Positions 6,716 through 16,165 are shown, counted from the first letter of the stretch. The stretch: 64,000 bases of DNA from an uncultured bacterium (GCA_900549415.1 URNX01000008.1:1-64000); one strand, 5' to 3'. A program made the numbers and translations. The notes: generated from the letters alone by a model not told the origin.

Positions 6716-7621
6716 ATGAAGATCATCAAAGAGAACGGACCGGGCAACAGCATCGATCACTACCGCGAAGACTGGTTTCCCGGGAACGACAAAATTTTCA
6801 CGGCTCTCCGCGAGAGCACCCCCGTTCCTTACGGACAGCTCCTCTGGCCGCGCTACTGCTCCGAAGTCCGGCGCAGGGGAACCGGCTGGTTCCGCTTTGA
6901 AAACACACCTGAACTCACCTTTGAATATCTTTTCGAGGGAACTCTTTCCTACACACAGAACGGCGTCTCCGAACGGGTGAATCCGGGCGAAATCTACATC
7001 ATGCATCCGGGCAGCGACATTGTGTTTCATGCGGGAGCAAAGGATTTTTTCCACCGCTACCGCATCATGTTCTGCGGAACGCTTGCACATGAACTGGATC
7101 TGGAACTCGGACTGCATCGCCGCAACGTCTGCCGTCTCGCGAATCCGGAATCGTTCCTCGCCGGAATCCGCGCGATTGCGGAGCGGATGCAGGCAAACAA
7201 TCCCGATGACGCGGCGAAACTCTCCGCTATGGCATACTCGCTCATCACCGGATTCGCGGAGGAACTCAGCAGAGGACGAGAGCAGGATATTCCGGAACCG
7301 CTCGGAAGAATCGTGCGCGGAATCCGTGCGAATCCTTCCGGGGAAAAACCGATCCGGCGTCTTGCGGAGGAAAGCGGAATGGAAGTCCATATGCTCATGC
7401 GGCTCTTCCGGAAACACCTCGGAGTCTCGCCGCTCGAATACCGGAACCGTCTGCGCATGGAAGAGGCGAAACGGCATCTTGCCCATTCCGGGCTTTCGAT
7501 GAAGGAGATCGCGGAACGGCTCGGATACCGGAATGCGCTCTATTTTTCCACAGCATTCCGCAAACACACCGGCGTGACGCCCTCCCTCTACCGCAAGCGC
7601 AGCCGTGGAACAATCGAATGA
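6716..7621 (+). CDS. AraC-family transcriptional regulator with cupin sensor
   Basis: A 301-residue regulator. Residues about 40-130 form a cupin-like ligand pocket (TFEYLFEGTLSY..VNPGEIYIMHPGSD). The C-terminal 100 residues hold the two helix-turn-helix units (IRRLAEESGMEVHMLMRLFR; MKEIAERLGYRNALYFSTAF) ending with the usual KHTGVTPSLYRK. Such proteins usually sense a sugar or similar ligand and activate adjacent genes. It is divergent from the CapA-like and esterase genes and ends immediately beside the convergent IclR gene (no gap). The start follows an ACGGAG ribosome site. Confidence 0.92.
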   Translation: MKIIKENGPGNSIDHYREDWFPGNDKIFTALRESTPVPYGQLLWPRYCSEVRRRGTGWFRFENTPELTFEYLFEGTLSYTQNGVSERVNPGEIYIMHPGSDIVFHAGAKDFFHRYRIMFCGTLAHELDLELGLHRRNVCRLANPESFLAGIRAIAERMQANNPDDAAKLSAMAYSLITGFAEELSRGREQDIPEPLGRIVRGIRANPSGEKPIRRLAEESGMEVHMLMRLFRKHLGVSPLEYRNRLRMEEAKRHLAHSGLSMKEIAERLGYRNALYFSTAFRKHTGVTPSLYRKRSRGTIE

Positions 7622-8356
7622 TCAGGGCTGCTTCGCGAGAATCCCGCGCATATCCGCTGCAAGCGCGGAGCATTGCAGAAACAGCTCCGGCGCAATGCGG
7701 TCGCCCTCACCGAGAAACGAAAGGCCGTAAACCTGCACGCCGTCCATCAGAGGGAAACAGAGATTCCAGTGTCCGGAATCATCGTGCCAGACCGCATGGC
7801 GGTCGCGCTGAAACTCCCCGATGCGGCGGAGAACGGAGTTGCGCCGCCGCTCGCGCGCGGTTCCGGTAAAACGAACATCGACATCCGCCAGCAGCATCTC
7901 CCGCGCCCGCTCCGCACCGTAACGGACGGAGAGAATCACAAGTGCGATGTTGGAATGCGAAAGAGCCTGCTCCGGAAGCGGAAGCGATGATATGCGGTGC
8001 CCGTTTTCAAAAAACGAATGATACAGATAAACCAGCCGGTCGTTGAACATTCCCGCCAGCGCTCCTCCGCACCCCATCCGCTGAAGTTCGGAGTGCAGAC
8101 GCAGAATCGCATTCTGCGGGAAAAAGTTGTGACGCAGACTCGACTGTCCGAGCTCAATCATGCCGAGACCGGGTTCGAATGTGCGGTACGAAACCTTGTG
8201 AACATATCCGGCTTCAACCAGATCGGCAAGAAGTCGGCTTGCCGCGGGCGGCGTAATCCCCGTCTGCGCGCAAATCTCTTTCAGCGACAGCGGATCGCGC
8301 GCCTGGGTCAGCGCTTCGAATATCGCAAAAGTTTTTTTCAGAATCAGTGTTTTCAT
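7622..8356 (-). CDS. IclR-family transcriptional regulator
   Basis: A 244-residue protein with an N-terminal winged helix (LSLKEICAQTGITPPAASRLLADL) and a C-terminal effector domain of the IclR type (LGQSSLRH...GMFNDRLVYLYHS). IclR proteins bind small metabolites and usually repress or activate catabolic genes. It is divergent from the FAD-dependent oxidoreductase gene, its likely target. The TATAGT -10 element ends only 6 nt before the ATG and no ribosome site is visible, so the mRNA is probably leaderless. Confidence 0.88.
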   Translation of the reverse strand: MKTLILKKTFAIFEALTQARDPLSLKEICAQTGITPPAASRLLADLVEAGYVHKVSYRTFEPGLGMIELGQSSLRHNFFPQNAILRLHSELQRMGCGGALAGMFNDRLVYLYHSFFENGHRISSLPLPEQALSHSNIALVILSVRYGAERAREMLLADVDVRFTGTARERRRNSVLRRIGEFQRDRHAVWHDDSGHWNLCFPLMDGVQVYGLSFLGEGDRIAPELFLQCSALAADMRGILAKQP

Positions 8357-8362
8357 AACCGT

Positions 8363-8391
8363 ACTATAATTCCACTATGCGGAATTTTCAA
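8363..8391 (-). promoter_or_regulatory. IclR promoter giving a likely leaderless mRNA
   Basis: TTGAAA (8386-8391), 17-bp spacer, TATAGT (8363-8368) on the minus strand. Transcription would begin at about 8356, the first base of the start codon. Confidence 0.6.
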
Positions 8392-8422
8392 GCAAAAGTC
8401 TCTCTTCAGCCATCTTCCGCTC

Positions 8423-8451
8423 TTGTTTCCGCGAGGATTCCGGAGTATAAT
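8423..8451 (+). promoter_or_regulatory. promoter of the FAD oxidoreductase gene
   Basis: TTGTTT (8423-8428), 17-bp spacer, TATAAT (8446-8451), then AAGGAG just before the ATG at 8481. Confidence 0.6.
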
Positions 8452-8480
8452 TGAAAAACAAAGAAAAAAGGAGCTTCATC

Positions 8481-10211
8481 ATGATTATACCGAAAAAAAA
8501 TCTTTCCGCCGACTTCGTGGTTGTCGGCGGCGGCATGGCCGGAATCTGCGCGGCGGTCGCGGCGGCGCGGAACGGAATCAAAACCGTGCTTGTTCAGGAC
8601 CGCCCGATGCTCGGCGGAAACGCCTCCAGCGAAATCCGCATGTGGATCTGCGGCGCACACGGGAAAGACCAGAAGGAAGCGGGGATTCTGGAAGAAATTC
8701 TGCTCGAAAACTACTATCTCAATCCCACTCTCCGCTTCACGATCTGGGACGACGTGCTCTACACGGTCGTCCGCAACGAACCGAATATCACCCTCCTGCT
8801 GAACACAACCGTCATGGATACGGCTGTCGAAAACGGAAACATCACCTCCGTATCCGCCTGGAACATGCACAGCTGCACCCGTTATGAAATCTCCGGACGC
8901 TTCTTCGCCGACTGCTCAGGCGACAGCATCCTCCGTCTTTCCGGAGCGGAATACCGAACCGGACGCGAGGCTTCTTCCGAGTTCGGCGAAACGCATGCCC
9001 CGGAGCTGGCGGACGCCAAAACCATGGGGAATTCGATTCTCATCCAGCTCCGCCGCACGGACGGCCCGCACCGTCCATTCATTGCGCCGGAATGGGCGTA
9101 TCACTACACTGACGAAACCATTCCGCGCAAAAACTGCATCGGCGAAAATCTCCGGCGCGGCAACTTCTGGTGGATGGAGTTCGGCGGCGTCCGCGACACC
9201 ATCGCCGATGCCGATGAAATCCGCGACGAACTGCTCAAAATCGCCTACGGATGCTGGGAATACATCAAAAACAATCCCGACGGGCACGCCGCCGAATGGG
9301 AACTCGACTGGATCGGCAAACTCCCCGGCAAACGCGAAAACGTCCGTTACGTCGGCGACCACATCCTCACTCAGCCGGAAGTCGAAGCCGGCGGACACTT
9401 CCCCGACGCGGTCTGTCACGGCGGCTGGAGCATGGACAACCACCACCCCGAAGCGTTCTACTATCCGGGCGCGCCGACCGTCTACCACCCCGCCCCCTCG
9501 CCCTACGGCATCCCGTACAGCTGCCTCTATTCGCGCAACATCGGAAACCTCTTCTTTGCCGGACGCAACATCTCCTGCACGCACATGGCAATGAGTTCGA
9601 CGCGCGTCATGGCGACCTGCGCGACAATGGGACAGGCGATCGGCACGGCGGCCGCGCTCGCGGTCCGTCACAACACCTCTCCGCGCGGCGTCCGTCTGAA
9701 CCATCTGGAGGAACTGCGCGACACACTGCTTGAACAGGATCAGTTCATTCCGTTCACGACCCGCAAAGTTTCCGAGCTGAGCCGTTCCGCAAAGATTTCA
9801 CACGAAGCGCTCCGCAACGGCATCGATCGTTCCATCGGGGACACCGACAACGGAGCGTGGATTGACCTCGGCTCCGACTGCCGTTATGAGTTCGCCGCTC
9901 CGGAGCGTCTCCATTCGGTCCGCATTGTTTTCGACAGCGATTTCGGCGACACCAAGCGGATGCGGAACATCGAAGGCATTCCGGAAGACGATGCGGAACG
10001 TCATGTTCCCGGCACAATTGCGCGCGACTTCCGTCTTGAAATTCTGCGCAGCGGCAAATGGGAGCTTCTCCGGAAAATTGAAAACAACCGCAAACGTTAC
10101 CTGCGTCTGAACTTTGTCCCGGTGGAAGCCTCAGGCATCCGTCTGATCCCCGAACGTTCGTGGGATCCCGCCGCGGACCGCGTGCACCTCTTCAGCTTTG
10201 AAGTTGAATAA
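8481..10211 (+). CDS. FAD-dependent oxidoreductase
   Basis: A 576-residue flavoprotein with the dinucleotide-binding motif VVGGGMAGICAAVAAARNG at residues about 13-31, followed by MLGGNASSEIRMWICGAHG, the pattern of the PF12831-type family. Further conserved blocks are DCSGDSILRLSGAEYR, NLFFAGRNISCTHMAMSS and VMATCATMGQAIGTAAALA. About 140 extra C-terminal residues look like a beta-sandwich (RYEFAAPERLHSVRIVFDSD), possibly carbohydrate-binding. Members are often found in glycan-use loci of gut and marine bacteria; substrate is unknown. Start chosen for AAGGAG 8-9 nt upstream. A strong hairpin follows the gene. Confidence 0.88.
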   Translation: MIIPKKNLSADFVVVGGGMAGICAAVAAARNGIKTVLVQDRPMLGGNASSEIRMWICGAHGKDQKEAGILEEILLENYYLNPTLRFTIWDDVLYTVVRNEPNITLLLNTTVMDTAVENGNITSVSAWNMHSCTRYEISGRFFADCSGDSILRLSGAEYRTGREASSEFGETHAPELADAKTMGNSILIQLRRTDGPHRPFIAPEWAYHYTDETIPRKNCIGENLRRGNFWWMEFGGVRDTIADADEIRDELLKIAYGCWEYIKNNPDGHAAEWELDWIGKLPGKRENVRYVGDHILTQPEVEAGGHFPDAVCHGGWSMDNHHPEAFYYPGAPTVYHPAPSPYGIPYSCLYSRNIGNLFFAGRNISCTHMAMSSTRVMATCATMGQAIGTAAALAVRHNTSPRGVRLNHLEELRDTLLEQDQFIPFTTRKVSELSRSAKISHEALRNGIDRSIGDTDNGAWIDLGSDCRYEFAAPERLHSVRIVFDSDFGDTKRMRNIEGIPEDDAERHVPGTIARDFRLEILRSGKWELLRKIENNRKRYLRLNFVPVEASGIRLIPERSWDPAADRVHLFSFEVE

Positions 10212-10225
10212 GCAAAATCAAAGAA

Positions 10226-10261
10226 CCCGGTCCGCAGGATGCGAAGTTCCTGCGGACCGGG
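10226..10261. terminator. bidirectional terminator
   Basis: Perfect 13-bp stem (10226-10238 with 10249-10261) and 10-nt loop, between the converging oxidoreductase gene and the decarboxylase operon. A T-rich run (10267-10280) follows on the plus strand. Confidence 0.75.
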
Positions 10262-10266
10262 AATAG

Positions 10267-10455
10267 TTATTTTTTCTTTTCCTGCACCTTTTCGCGAAGC
10301 CGACGGCGAACTTCATCTTCAGACTCGAACTCATGTTCGGCGGCGTTGTGCGCCCACTGACTGAAATCCTCGCGGATGGAATTGTCCAGCTCCATGTCGG
10401 CTCCGGCAAACTCCTCCGCGGCAATTTCGGAAAGACGTTCCAATGAAATCTTCAT
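10267..10455 (-). CDS. 62-residue protein at the end of the decarboxylase operon
   Basis: A small, highly charged and probably helical protein (MKISLERLSEIAAEEF..., ending in REKVQEKKK). It has no membrane segment, signal or cysteine. A near-perfect ribosome site (AAGGAGGTG) sits before the ATG, and the gene starts 12 bp after the decarboxylase stop, so it is a real and co-transcribed gene. Its function is unknown; a role with the decarboxylase or in acid response is only suggested by position. Confidence 0.75.
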   Translation of the reverse strand: MKISLERLSEIAAEEFAGADMELDNSIREDFSQWAHNAAEHEFESEDEVRRRLREKVQEKKK

Positions 10456-10467
10456 TCAGCACCTCCT

Positions 10468-12741
10468 TCAGGGAATGATGCAAAGGACATTGTACTTGCC
10501 GTCAATCACCTTTGCGCCTTCCGTTTCGTGCTCAAAGCCGGGGAACTCACGATCCCATTTCTCCAGAGATTCCAGGTACTTGATCTGCGGACTCGACTTG
10601 TCACCGAAATTTTCGCCGGACATCAGCATCGGAATGCCCGGTGGATACGGGATAATCGAATTTGCGGTAATACGCCCGTGCAAACGGTCTGAAGGAACGA
10701 ACTCCACTTCGCCGCGGACGATTTTCTCATACGCCGCACGAGGGGTCATCTCCTGTTTCGGAAGTTTCGCAAAAGCTTCATTCAGAAGAGCTCCCGGATT
10801 CTCCGCTTTCAGATACTCGAAAATCCGATCCGAAAGTTCGTGAATGCCGATATTCCCGTACACATCCGGGTGGTCATGAACCAGCCCCGGCAGAACTTCC
10901 GATACCGGAGTGTTGCGGTCGTAAAACTCCTTGAAGTTCAGCAGGCGGTTCACCAGCGTTCCCCATTTGCCTTTGGTGATTCCCATCGAGAAAAGGAACA
11001 TCAGCTGAAAATCGGTCGTGCGCGTCGGGACAATTCCCTCCTGATAAATATAGGCGGAAACCAGCGCGGCGGGAACTCCATGTGCCAGCATCGCGCCGTC
11101 GTCGCCCATTCCGGGACCGAGAATGCTGACTTTGACCGGATCCAGCATCACCCAGTTGTCCTCCAGCCCTTCGAACCCGTGCCAGACATCGCCTGGATTC
11201 ATGCGCCAGTTGCGCTGTTCATGAATCAGCAGTTCGCGCGGCGCATCCGCGAATTCGTATTCAACACCCGTTTTGTAATTCTTCACAACCGGAGCATTCC
11301 ACGGCTGGAAGAACCATGAACCGGCTTTCCGGAAATCGCGGTACAGACGCGCCATCGCCTGCCGGAAGTCCACAGCCTCCTCAATCACCTCGCGCGTCAG
11401 CGATTCCCCGCTGCGGTCCATCATCGCGCACGAAATGTCGTTCGATGCGCAGATCGCGTAAAGCGGCGACGTCGTGGCGTGCATCATGTACGCCTGGTTG
11501 AAACGGTCGAAATCCACCGCGCGCCGCCCGTTGCGAACATGAATATACGACGCCTGAGAGAGCGCGTTCAGCAGCTTGTGCGTCGAATGCGTTGCAAACA
11601 CCGTCGCGCCTTTGTGCCGTCTCGGATCGCCGCGCATGGCGTAGTGATCCGCATATATGGGATTGAAACGCGCATAACCATACCAGGCTTCATCAAAGTG
11701 AATCCGGTCATTGCTTTTTGCAAGCTCTTCTTCCACCTTTGCGGCATTGTAGCAAAGTCCGTCGTAGGTGCAGTTGGTGACGACCGAATAGGCGGGTTTG
11801 CCGCCGCGGTTCGGCAGCGGACACGCCTTGATTTTTGCGGCAATCGCCTCCGGAGTCATCTCGGAACGCGGGATGGGACCGATAATGCCGTAACGGTTGC
11901 GCGTCGGAACCATGTAGACCGGAACGCCGCCGGTGAGAATAAGTCCCTGCTCAATGGATTTGTGGCAGTTGCGGTCGCAGACCGTGAGTTCCCCCTCCGC
12001 AACGGTTGCCTGGATGATCGTCCGGTTGGATCCTGAGGTGCCGACAACCACCGAATAGGATTCATCGGCGCCGAAGACGCGCGCGGCGTACTTTTCGGAT
12101 TTTCCGAATGCGCCTTCATGGTCGAGCAGAGAGCCGATGGAGGTTCGTTCAATGCCGGTATCGGTGCGGAAAAGATTTTCCCCGTAGAAGTCATAGAATT
12201 TCTTTCCTTCCGGACTCTTTGTGAACCCGATTCCCCCCTGGTGTCCGGGCGCAGCCCATGAGTATTCATGATTCTCCTCGTTGTACTCCCAGATTGCCTT
12301 CATGAGCGGCGGAAGCAGCAGATTGCGGTAACGACGAATTGCCCCCTCGACGCGCCCGGCGATAAACTGCGGGCTGTCCTCAAAAATCCAGACAAATTCA
12401 TTCGCGAGCTTCATCAGCTCCGGCGAAAGCTTCTGCGACGTCTTCGCGCGATCCGCCATCAGAAACACGGGAACAAGCCCCTGCCGTTCCTTGATTTTAT
12501 TAAGCAGTGCGCGAACCTTCGGCTCGCCCTTCATGTCGGTTGCGACAAGAAAAGCGTCGATATCCATATTGGTTGCGGCAAGCGGCAGCGCCTCTTCCGC
12601 ATCATCCGCCGTAATCGAGCTGATGTTTTTTTCTTCCAGCGCATCAATGAGACGCCCGATTGCGCGTTCCATGACGCAGCTTGAATCACTGAAACGATCC
12701 CCGACAATGAGGACCTGTCTGTTTTCCAGTTCTGTGTTCAT
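10468..12741 (-). CDS. Orn/Lys/Arg decarboxylase (inducible, AdiA-like)
   Basis: A 757-residue PLP-dependent fold-I decarboxylase. An N-terminal receiver-like wing domain (about 1-130) precedes the PLP domain, which has the Schiff-base lysine in FATHSTHKLLNALSQASYIH, the HFDEAWYGY motif and GTSGSNRTI. Length matches inducible basic amino-acid decarboxylases that consume a proton by making agmatine, cadaverine or putrescine. Which amino acid is used cannot be settled by eye; arginine is favoured by the adjoining antiporter type. It lies between the antiporter gene (24 bp) and the 62-aa gene (12 bp) in one operon. Confidence 0.92.
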   Translation of the reverse strand: MNTELENRQVLIVGDRFSDSSCVMERAIGRLIDALEEKNISSITADDAEEALPLAATNMDIDAFLVATDMKGEPKVRALLNKIKERQGLVPVFLMADRAKTSQKLSPELMKLANEFVWIFEDSPQFIAGRVEGAIRRYRNLLLPPLMKAIWEYNEENHEYSWAAPGHQGGIGFTKSPEGKKFYDFYGENLFRTDTGIERTSIGSLLDHEGAFGKSEKYAARVFGADESYSVVVGTSGSNRTIIQATVAEGELTVCDRNCHKSIEQGLILTGGVPVYMVPTRNRYGIIGPIPRSEMTPEAIAAKIKACPLPNRGGKPAYSVVTNCTYDGLCYNAAKVEEELAKSNDRIHFDEAWYGYARFNPIYADHYAMRGDPRRHKGATVFATHSTHKLLNALSQASYIHVRNGRRAVDFDRFNQAYMMHATTSPLYAICASNDISCAMMDRSGESLTREVIEEAVDFRQAMARLYRDFRKAGSWFFQPWNAPVVKNYKTGVEYEFADAPRELLIHEQRNWRMNPGDVWHGFEGLEDNWVMLDPVKVSILGPGMGDDGAMLAHGVPAALVSAYIYQEGIVPTRTTDFQLMFLFSMGITKGKWGTLVNRLLNFKEFYDRNTPVSEVLPGLVHDHPDVYGNIGIHELSDRIFEYLKAENPGALLNEAFAKLPKQEMTPRAAYEKIVRGEVEFVPSDRLHGRITANSIIPYPPGIPMLMSGENFGDKSSPQIKYLESLEKWDREFPGFEHETEGAKVIDGKYNVLCIIP

Positions 12742-12765
12742 AATTTTCCCCCCTTGAATTAAGAA

Positions 12766-14244
12766 TCAGAGTTTTACCGCACCTGAAGCAAATGCGATGA
12801 TGGCGGCAAGCGCAACCAGAGCAATGATCGCAACGCCCGTCCGTTCCGCCGGAGTGAAGACCGGTTCCACCGGCTTTCCGGCTTTACGCGCCTCCTCGTC
12901 CGCATCCCGCCGCGCCCGGACATAAAACGGAATCCCGATCACCAGGAAGATGAACGCCATCAGCAGATAGGTAAGCCCGGCGGCATAAATCATCCAGATT
13001 GCATAGAGCGTTCCCGCAACGCCGCAGACGAACGCGAACCCCGCTTTTACGGTTACATTTGCCGGATACTGGCGAGTCGCGCACATTTTCCAGAGATACG
13101 CACAACACGCCAGATACGGCGGCAGAATCATGACGCCGGTCACCGAAAGCATCGTATTCCACGCATCCGAAGCGAAATAGACGAAAATCATCGCGAGCTG
13201 CATCACCGCACTCGTCACCCAGAGCGAAATATCCGGTGTGCCGTTTGCATTCTGCCGCGTGAAAATCTTCGGGAACGTCCCGTCCTGCGCGGCGGCCTGC
13301 GGAATCTGCGCAATCATGATTGTGAACGCCAGCCAGCTTGTGAGCAGAGCAACGATCACGCCGAGATTCATCACATCGCCGCCCCATGCGCCGATGACAT
13401 CCGACAGCAGCGCAGCCGTCGACGGATTCGGCAGTTTCGCCAGCTCCGGCTGATACATGCGCCCGAACGGCAGAATCGAAAGCAGTGCGTAGACCACCAG
13501 ACATCCGGCAAATCCGAGCAGTGTCGCCGAGCCGACCGACTTCGGATCCTTTGCCTGTGACGACACCACGACCGCCCCCTCGATTCCGATAAACGCCCAG
13601 AGCGTCACCAGCATCGTCGATTTTACCTGCGAAAGCAGCGAACCGAGCGGTTTGATCCCCTCAGCGGCAATCGTCTCGTGTCCCCACATGTCCGTTGTAA
13701 AAAACGCCCAGCGGAACGAAAAAATCATAATGACGATGAACAGCACGATCGGGACAAGTTTAAATATGGTTCCGATCGTGTTGACAAACGCCGCCTGACG
13801 CGTTCCGCGCAGAACCAGCCAGTTCATCACCCAGATCATCAGCGAGCCGCCGATGATGGACGGGATGTTGTTTCCGCCCTTGAACGTCCCCGGGAAAAAG
13901 TAGTCAAGCGAATCCATCAGCAGCACGGCATAGCCGACGTTGCCGAAGATGTTGCAGAGCCAGTACGACCACGCCATCTGGAACCCGGCGAAACGTCCGA
14001 ATCCCAGACGGGCATACGCATAAATGCCCGCTGACGCGTCGGGCCGCGCTTCCGCGAGAATGCGGAAGGTGCTGGCGATGAAGTACATGCCGATTCCGGT
14101 AACGATCCACGCGATGACGACCTCCATGACCGCCGCGTCCTGCGCCATGTTCTGCGGAAGGCTGAAAATGCCTCCGCCGATCATGGCGCTGACGACGAGT
14201 GCGGCGAGAGATATCACGCCGAGCTTTTTTTCATTCCCAGCCAT
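12766..14244 (-). CDS. basic amino acid/polyamine antiporter, APC superfamily
   Basis: A 492-residue membrane protein with about 12 transmembrane helices and the APC N-terminal signature ISLAALVVSAMIGGGIFSLP. The helix 6 region (WAFIGIEGAVVVSSQAKDPKS) carries the substrate-site pattern typical of arginine/ornithine or arginine/agmatine exchangers. It probably imports the amino acid used by the adjacent decarboxylase and exports the amine, a virtual proton pump for acid resistance and energy. The start at 14244 follows GGGAGGG; an ATG six codons upstream is less well placed. It sits 22 bp after the ferritin-like gene. Confidence 0.9.
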   Translation of the reverse strand: MAGNEKKLGVISLAALVVSAMIGGGIFSLPQNMAQDAAVMEVVIAWIVTGIGMYFIASTFRILAEARPDASAGIYAYARLGFGRFAGFQMAWSYWLCNIFGNVGYAVLLMDSLDYFFPGTFKGGNNIPSIIGGSLMIWVMNWLVLRGTRQAAFVNTIGTIFKLVPIVLFIVIMIFSFRWAFFTTDMWGHETIAAEGIKPLGSLLSQVKSTMLVTLWAFIGIEGAVVVSSQAKDPKSVGSATLLGFAGCLVVYALLSILPFGRMYQPELAKLPNPSTAALLSDVIGAWGGDVMNLGVIVALLTSWLAFTIMIAQIPQAAAQDGTFPKIFTRQNANGTPDISLWVTSAVMQLAMIFVYFASDAWNTMLSVTGVMILPPYLACCAYLWKMCATRQYPANVTVKAGFAFVCGVAGTLYAIWMIYAAGLTYLLMAFIFLVIGIPFYVRARRDADEEARKAGKPVEPVFTPAERTGVAIIALVALAAIIAFASGAVKL

Positions 14245-14266
14245 AATGATCCCTCCCTTCACCTGT

Positions 14267-14581
14267 TCAGTGTTTCGCGGCGACCTTCTTCAGAAGCTCT
14301 TCGACCTCTTTTGCGCCGGCGTCGTAATGCGCGAACTCATCCGGCTGGAGCTCTTTCAGCAGACGGAGAAATTCCCCCGCATGTACGCGCTCTTCATCCG
14401 CGATATCCAGCAGGACGGCTTTGGAGCGCAGGCAGTCGATGGAATCCGCAAGCTGCGTGTAGAGTCCGACGGCTTCGTATTCGGCGGCGACCATGTAACG
14501 GATCGCGCGGACGAGTTCGTCGTTGTTGAGTTTGTGTCCGGCTTTGACGGACGACGGCAGTGATGATGAGAATTCAGGCAT
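14267..14581 (-). CDS. small ferritin-like diiron protein (encapsulated-ferritin/rubrerythrin type)
   Basis: A 104-residue, two-helix ferritin-like protein. Helix 1 carries AAEYEAVGLY (Glu34, Glu36) and helix 2 carries DEERVHAGEF with an ExxH pair (Glu64, His67), so metal ligands are present but only half a four-helix bundle, meaning the active form must be at least a dimer. This layout resembles ferritin-like proteins packaged in encapsulin shells and rubrerythrin-like proteins of anaerobes. No encapsulin gene is in the window. It is the first gene of the antiporter-decarboxylase operon, tying iron or peroxide handling to acid stress. A hairpin at 14602-14624 lies just upstream. Confidence 0.75.
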   Translation of the reverse strand: MPEFSSSLPSSVKAGHKLNNDELVRAIRYMVAAEYEAVGLYTQLADSIDCLRSKAVLLDIADEERVHAGEFLRLLKELQPDEFAHYDAGAKEVEELLKKVAAKH

Positions 14582-14601
14582 ATCAAGTCCCCCCTTGTTT
14601 C

Positions 14602-14624
14602 AAACCGGACCCCCTGTCCGGTTT
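14602..14624. other. hairpin upstream of the ferritin-like gene
   Basis: Perfect 8-bp stem (14602-14609 with 14617-14624), loop of 7, about 20 bp before the ferritin-like start. It could be a leader structure of that operon or an operator. The rest of 14625-14791 shows no convincing gene. Confidence 0.4.
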
Positions 14625-14791
14625 CTGAGGAAAAAGATAAAACCGTTTTCCAGCTTTTCAAGCCAGGAAAACAGCGGGAACAAATCAATGTTAGGAGGAA
14701 TGCGCAGAAAGAACAGTGAGAAAAAATTTACTGGAGAGTGGCTGCAACGCCTGCAACCGCCCTCCTTGCGTTTTCTTCTGCGCGGACGAAC

Positions 14792-16072
14792 TCACTCTTC
14801 CGCAGGCAAATGCGTACGGCCGCGACCGATATAAATCTGCCGCGGGCGGACAATTTTCGTGTTCGTCCCGATCATCTCTTTCCAGTGGGCGATCCAGCCG
14901 GGAAGACGCGCCAGAGCGAACATTACGGTAAACATGTTTTCCGGAATTCCGAGCGCGCGGTAGACTATGCCGGAGTAGAAGTCAACATTCGGATAAAGGT
15001 TGCGGGAGATGAAGTAATCGTCATTCAGCGCGATTTTCTCAAGCTCAAGTGCAACATCCAGAAGCGGATCCTTGATGTGCATCTTCTTCAGGAACGCATG
15101 ACACTCCTTTTTGATGATTTTCGCGCGCGGATCAAACGTCTTGTAGACCCGGTGACCGAAGCCCATGAGACGCGTCGGATTGTTCTTGTCCTTGACCTGC
15201 TCGATAAATTTTTCAATGCTTCCCCCGTGTTCGATGCGGCGGAGCATCTCCACGACCTCCTGGTTCGCGCCGCCGTGCAGCGGACCCGAAAGAGCCGAAA
15301 TTCCGGCGGAAATCGTCGCATAAAGGTTGACCTGCGCACTGCCGATCGTGCGCACCGTCGTCGTCGAACAGTTCTGCTCATGGTCCGCATGCAGAATCAG
15401 CAGGACATTGAGCACGCGGACCGCTTCCGGGGAAATCTTGTACGGATTCACCGGAGAATCGAACATCATATTCAGGAAGTTCGCGCAATACGAAAGATCA
15501 TGACGCGGGTAAACCACAGGCTCGCCGATGCTCTTCTTGTATGCAAGTGCCGCCATCGTGCGCACCGTGGAGATCAGGCGCGCGGTCGAAAGCTCAATAT
15601 CCTCCTCCATCGACTGCAGGTCGACATTCGGATAGAACGCCGCCAGAGCATTGATCATCGTAGACAGGATGTGCATCGGATGCGCTCCGCGCGGGAAGTG
15701 GTCGAAGAAGTGACGCATATCCTCGTGCAGAAGCGAATTGATGTTGAGCATCTCGGAGAAATCGCGGCGCTGCTTTTCGTCCGGCATTGTTCCGTGCACG
15801 AGCAGATAGGCGACCTGGACGAAAGAACCGGTCTTGACCAGTTCTTCAATTGGGATGCCGCGGTAACGCAGAATTCCGCGTTCACCGTCAACGAAGGTGA
15901 TGCTGCTGTAACACGCGCCCGTATTCATGAATCCGGGGTCGATCGTAATGAAACCGGTCTGTTTTCGGAGCTGGGTAATATCAAATGCTTTTTCGCCTTC
16001 GGTTCCGGTGACAACCGGAAGTTGTATCTCGCGATCGCCGATTTTCAGCACGACAAATTCATTTTTCTTCAT
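14792..16072 (-). CDS. gltA: citrate synthase
   Basis: Condenses acetyl-CoA and oxaloacetate to citrate. The 426-residue length and sequence match the hexameric bacterial type. Catalytic blocks are visible: LHADHEQNCSTTTVR, SGPLHGGANQEVVEML, MGFGHRVYKTFDPRA and NLYPNVDFYSGIVY. AAGGAG precedes the start. No other citric-acid-cycle gene is adjacent; in an anaerobe it may serve glutamate synthesis. Confidence 0.97.
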   Translation of the reverse strand: MKKNEFVVLKIGDREIQLPVVTGTEGEKAFDITQLRKQTGFITIDPGFMNTGACYSSITFVDGERGILRYRGIPIEELVKTGSFVQVAYLLVHGTMPDEKQRRDFSEMLNINSLLHEDMRHFFDHFPRGAHPMHILSTMINALAAFYPNVDLQSMEEDIELSTARLISTVRTMAALAYKKSIGEPVVYPRHDLSYCANFLNMMFDSPVNPYKISPEAVRVLNVLLILHADHEQNCSTTTVRTIGSAQVNLYATISAGISALSGPLHGGANQEVVEMLRRIEHGGSIEKFIEQVKDKNNPTRLMGFGHRVYKTFDPRAKIIKKECHAFLKKMHIKDPLLDVALELEKIALNDDYFISRNLYPNVDFYSGIVYRALGIPENMFTVMFALARLPGWIAHWKEMIGTNTKIVRPRQIYIGRGRTHLPAEE

Positions 16073-16165
16073 GAGCCAGACTCCTTGCAGTTACGGGGTT
16101 GCCGGTACGAGAGCCGCTCTCAAACGCCAAATCTGTTTTTCAAACGAACTCTGAACAGAATCCGT

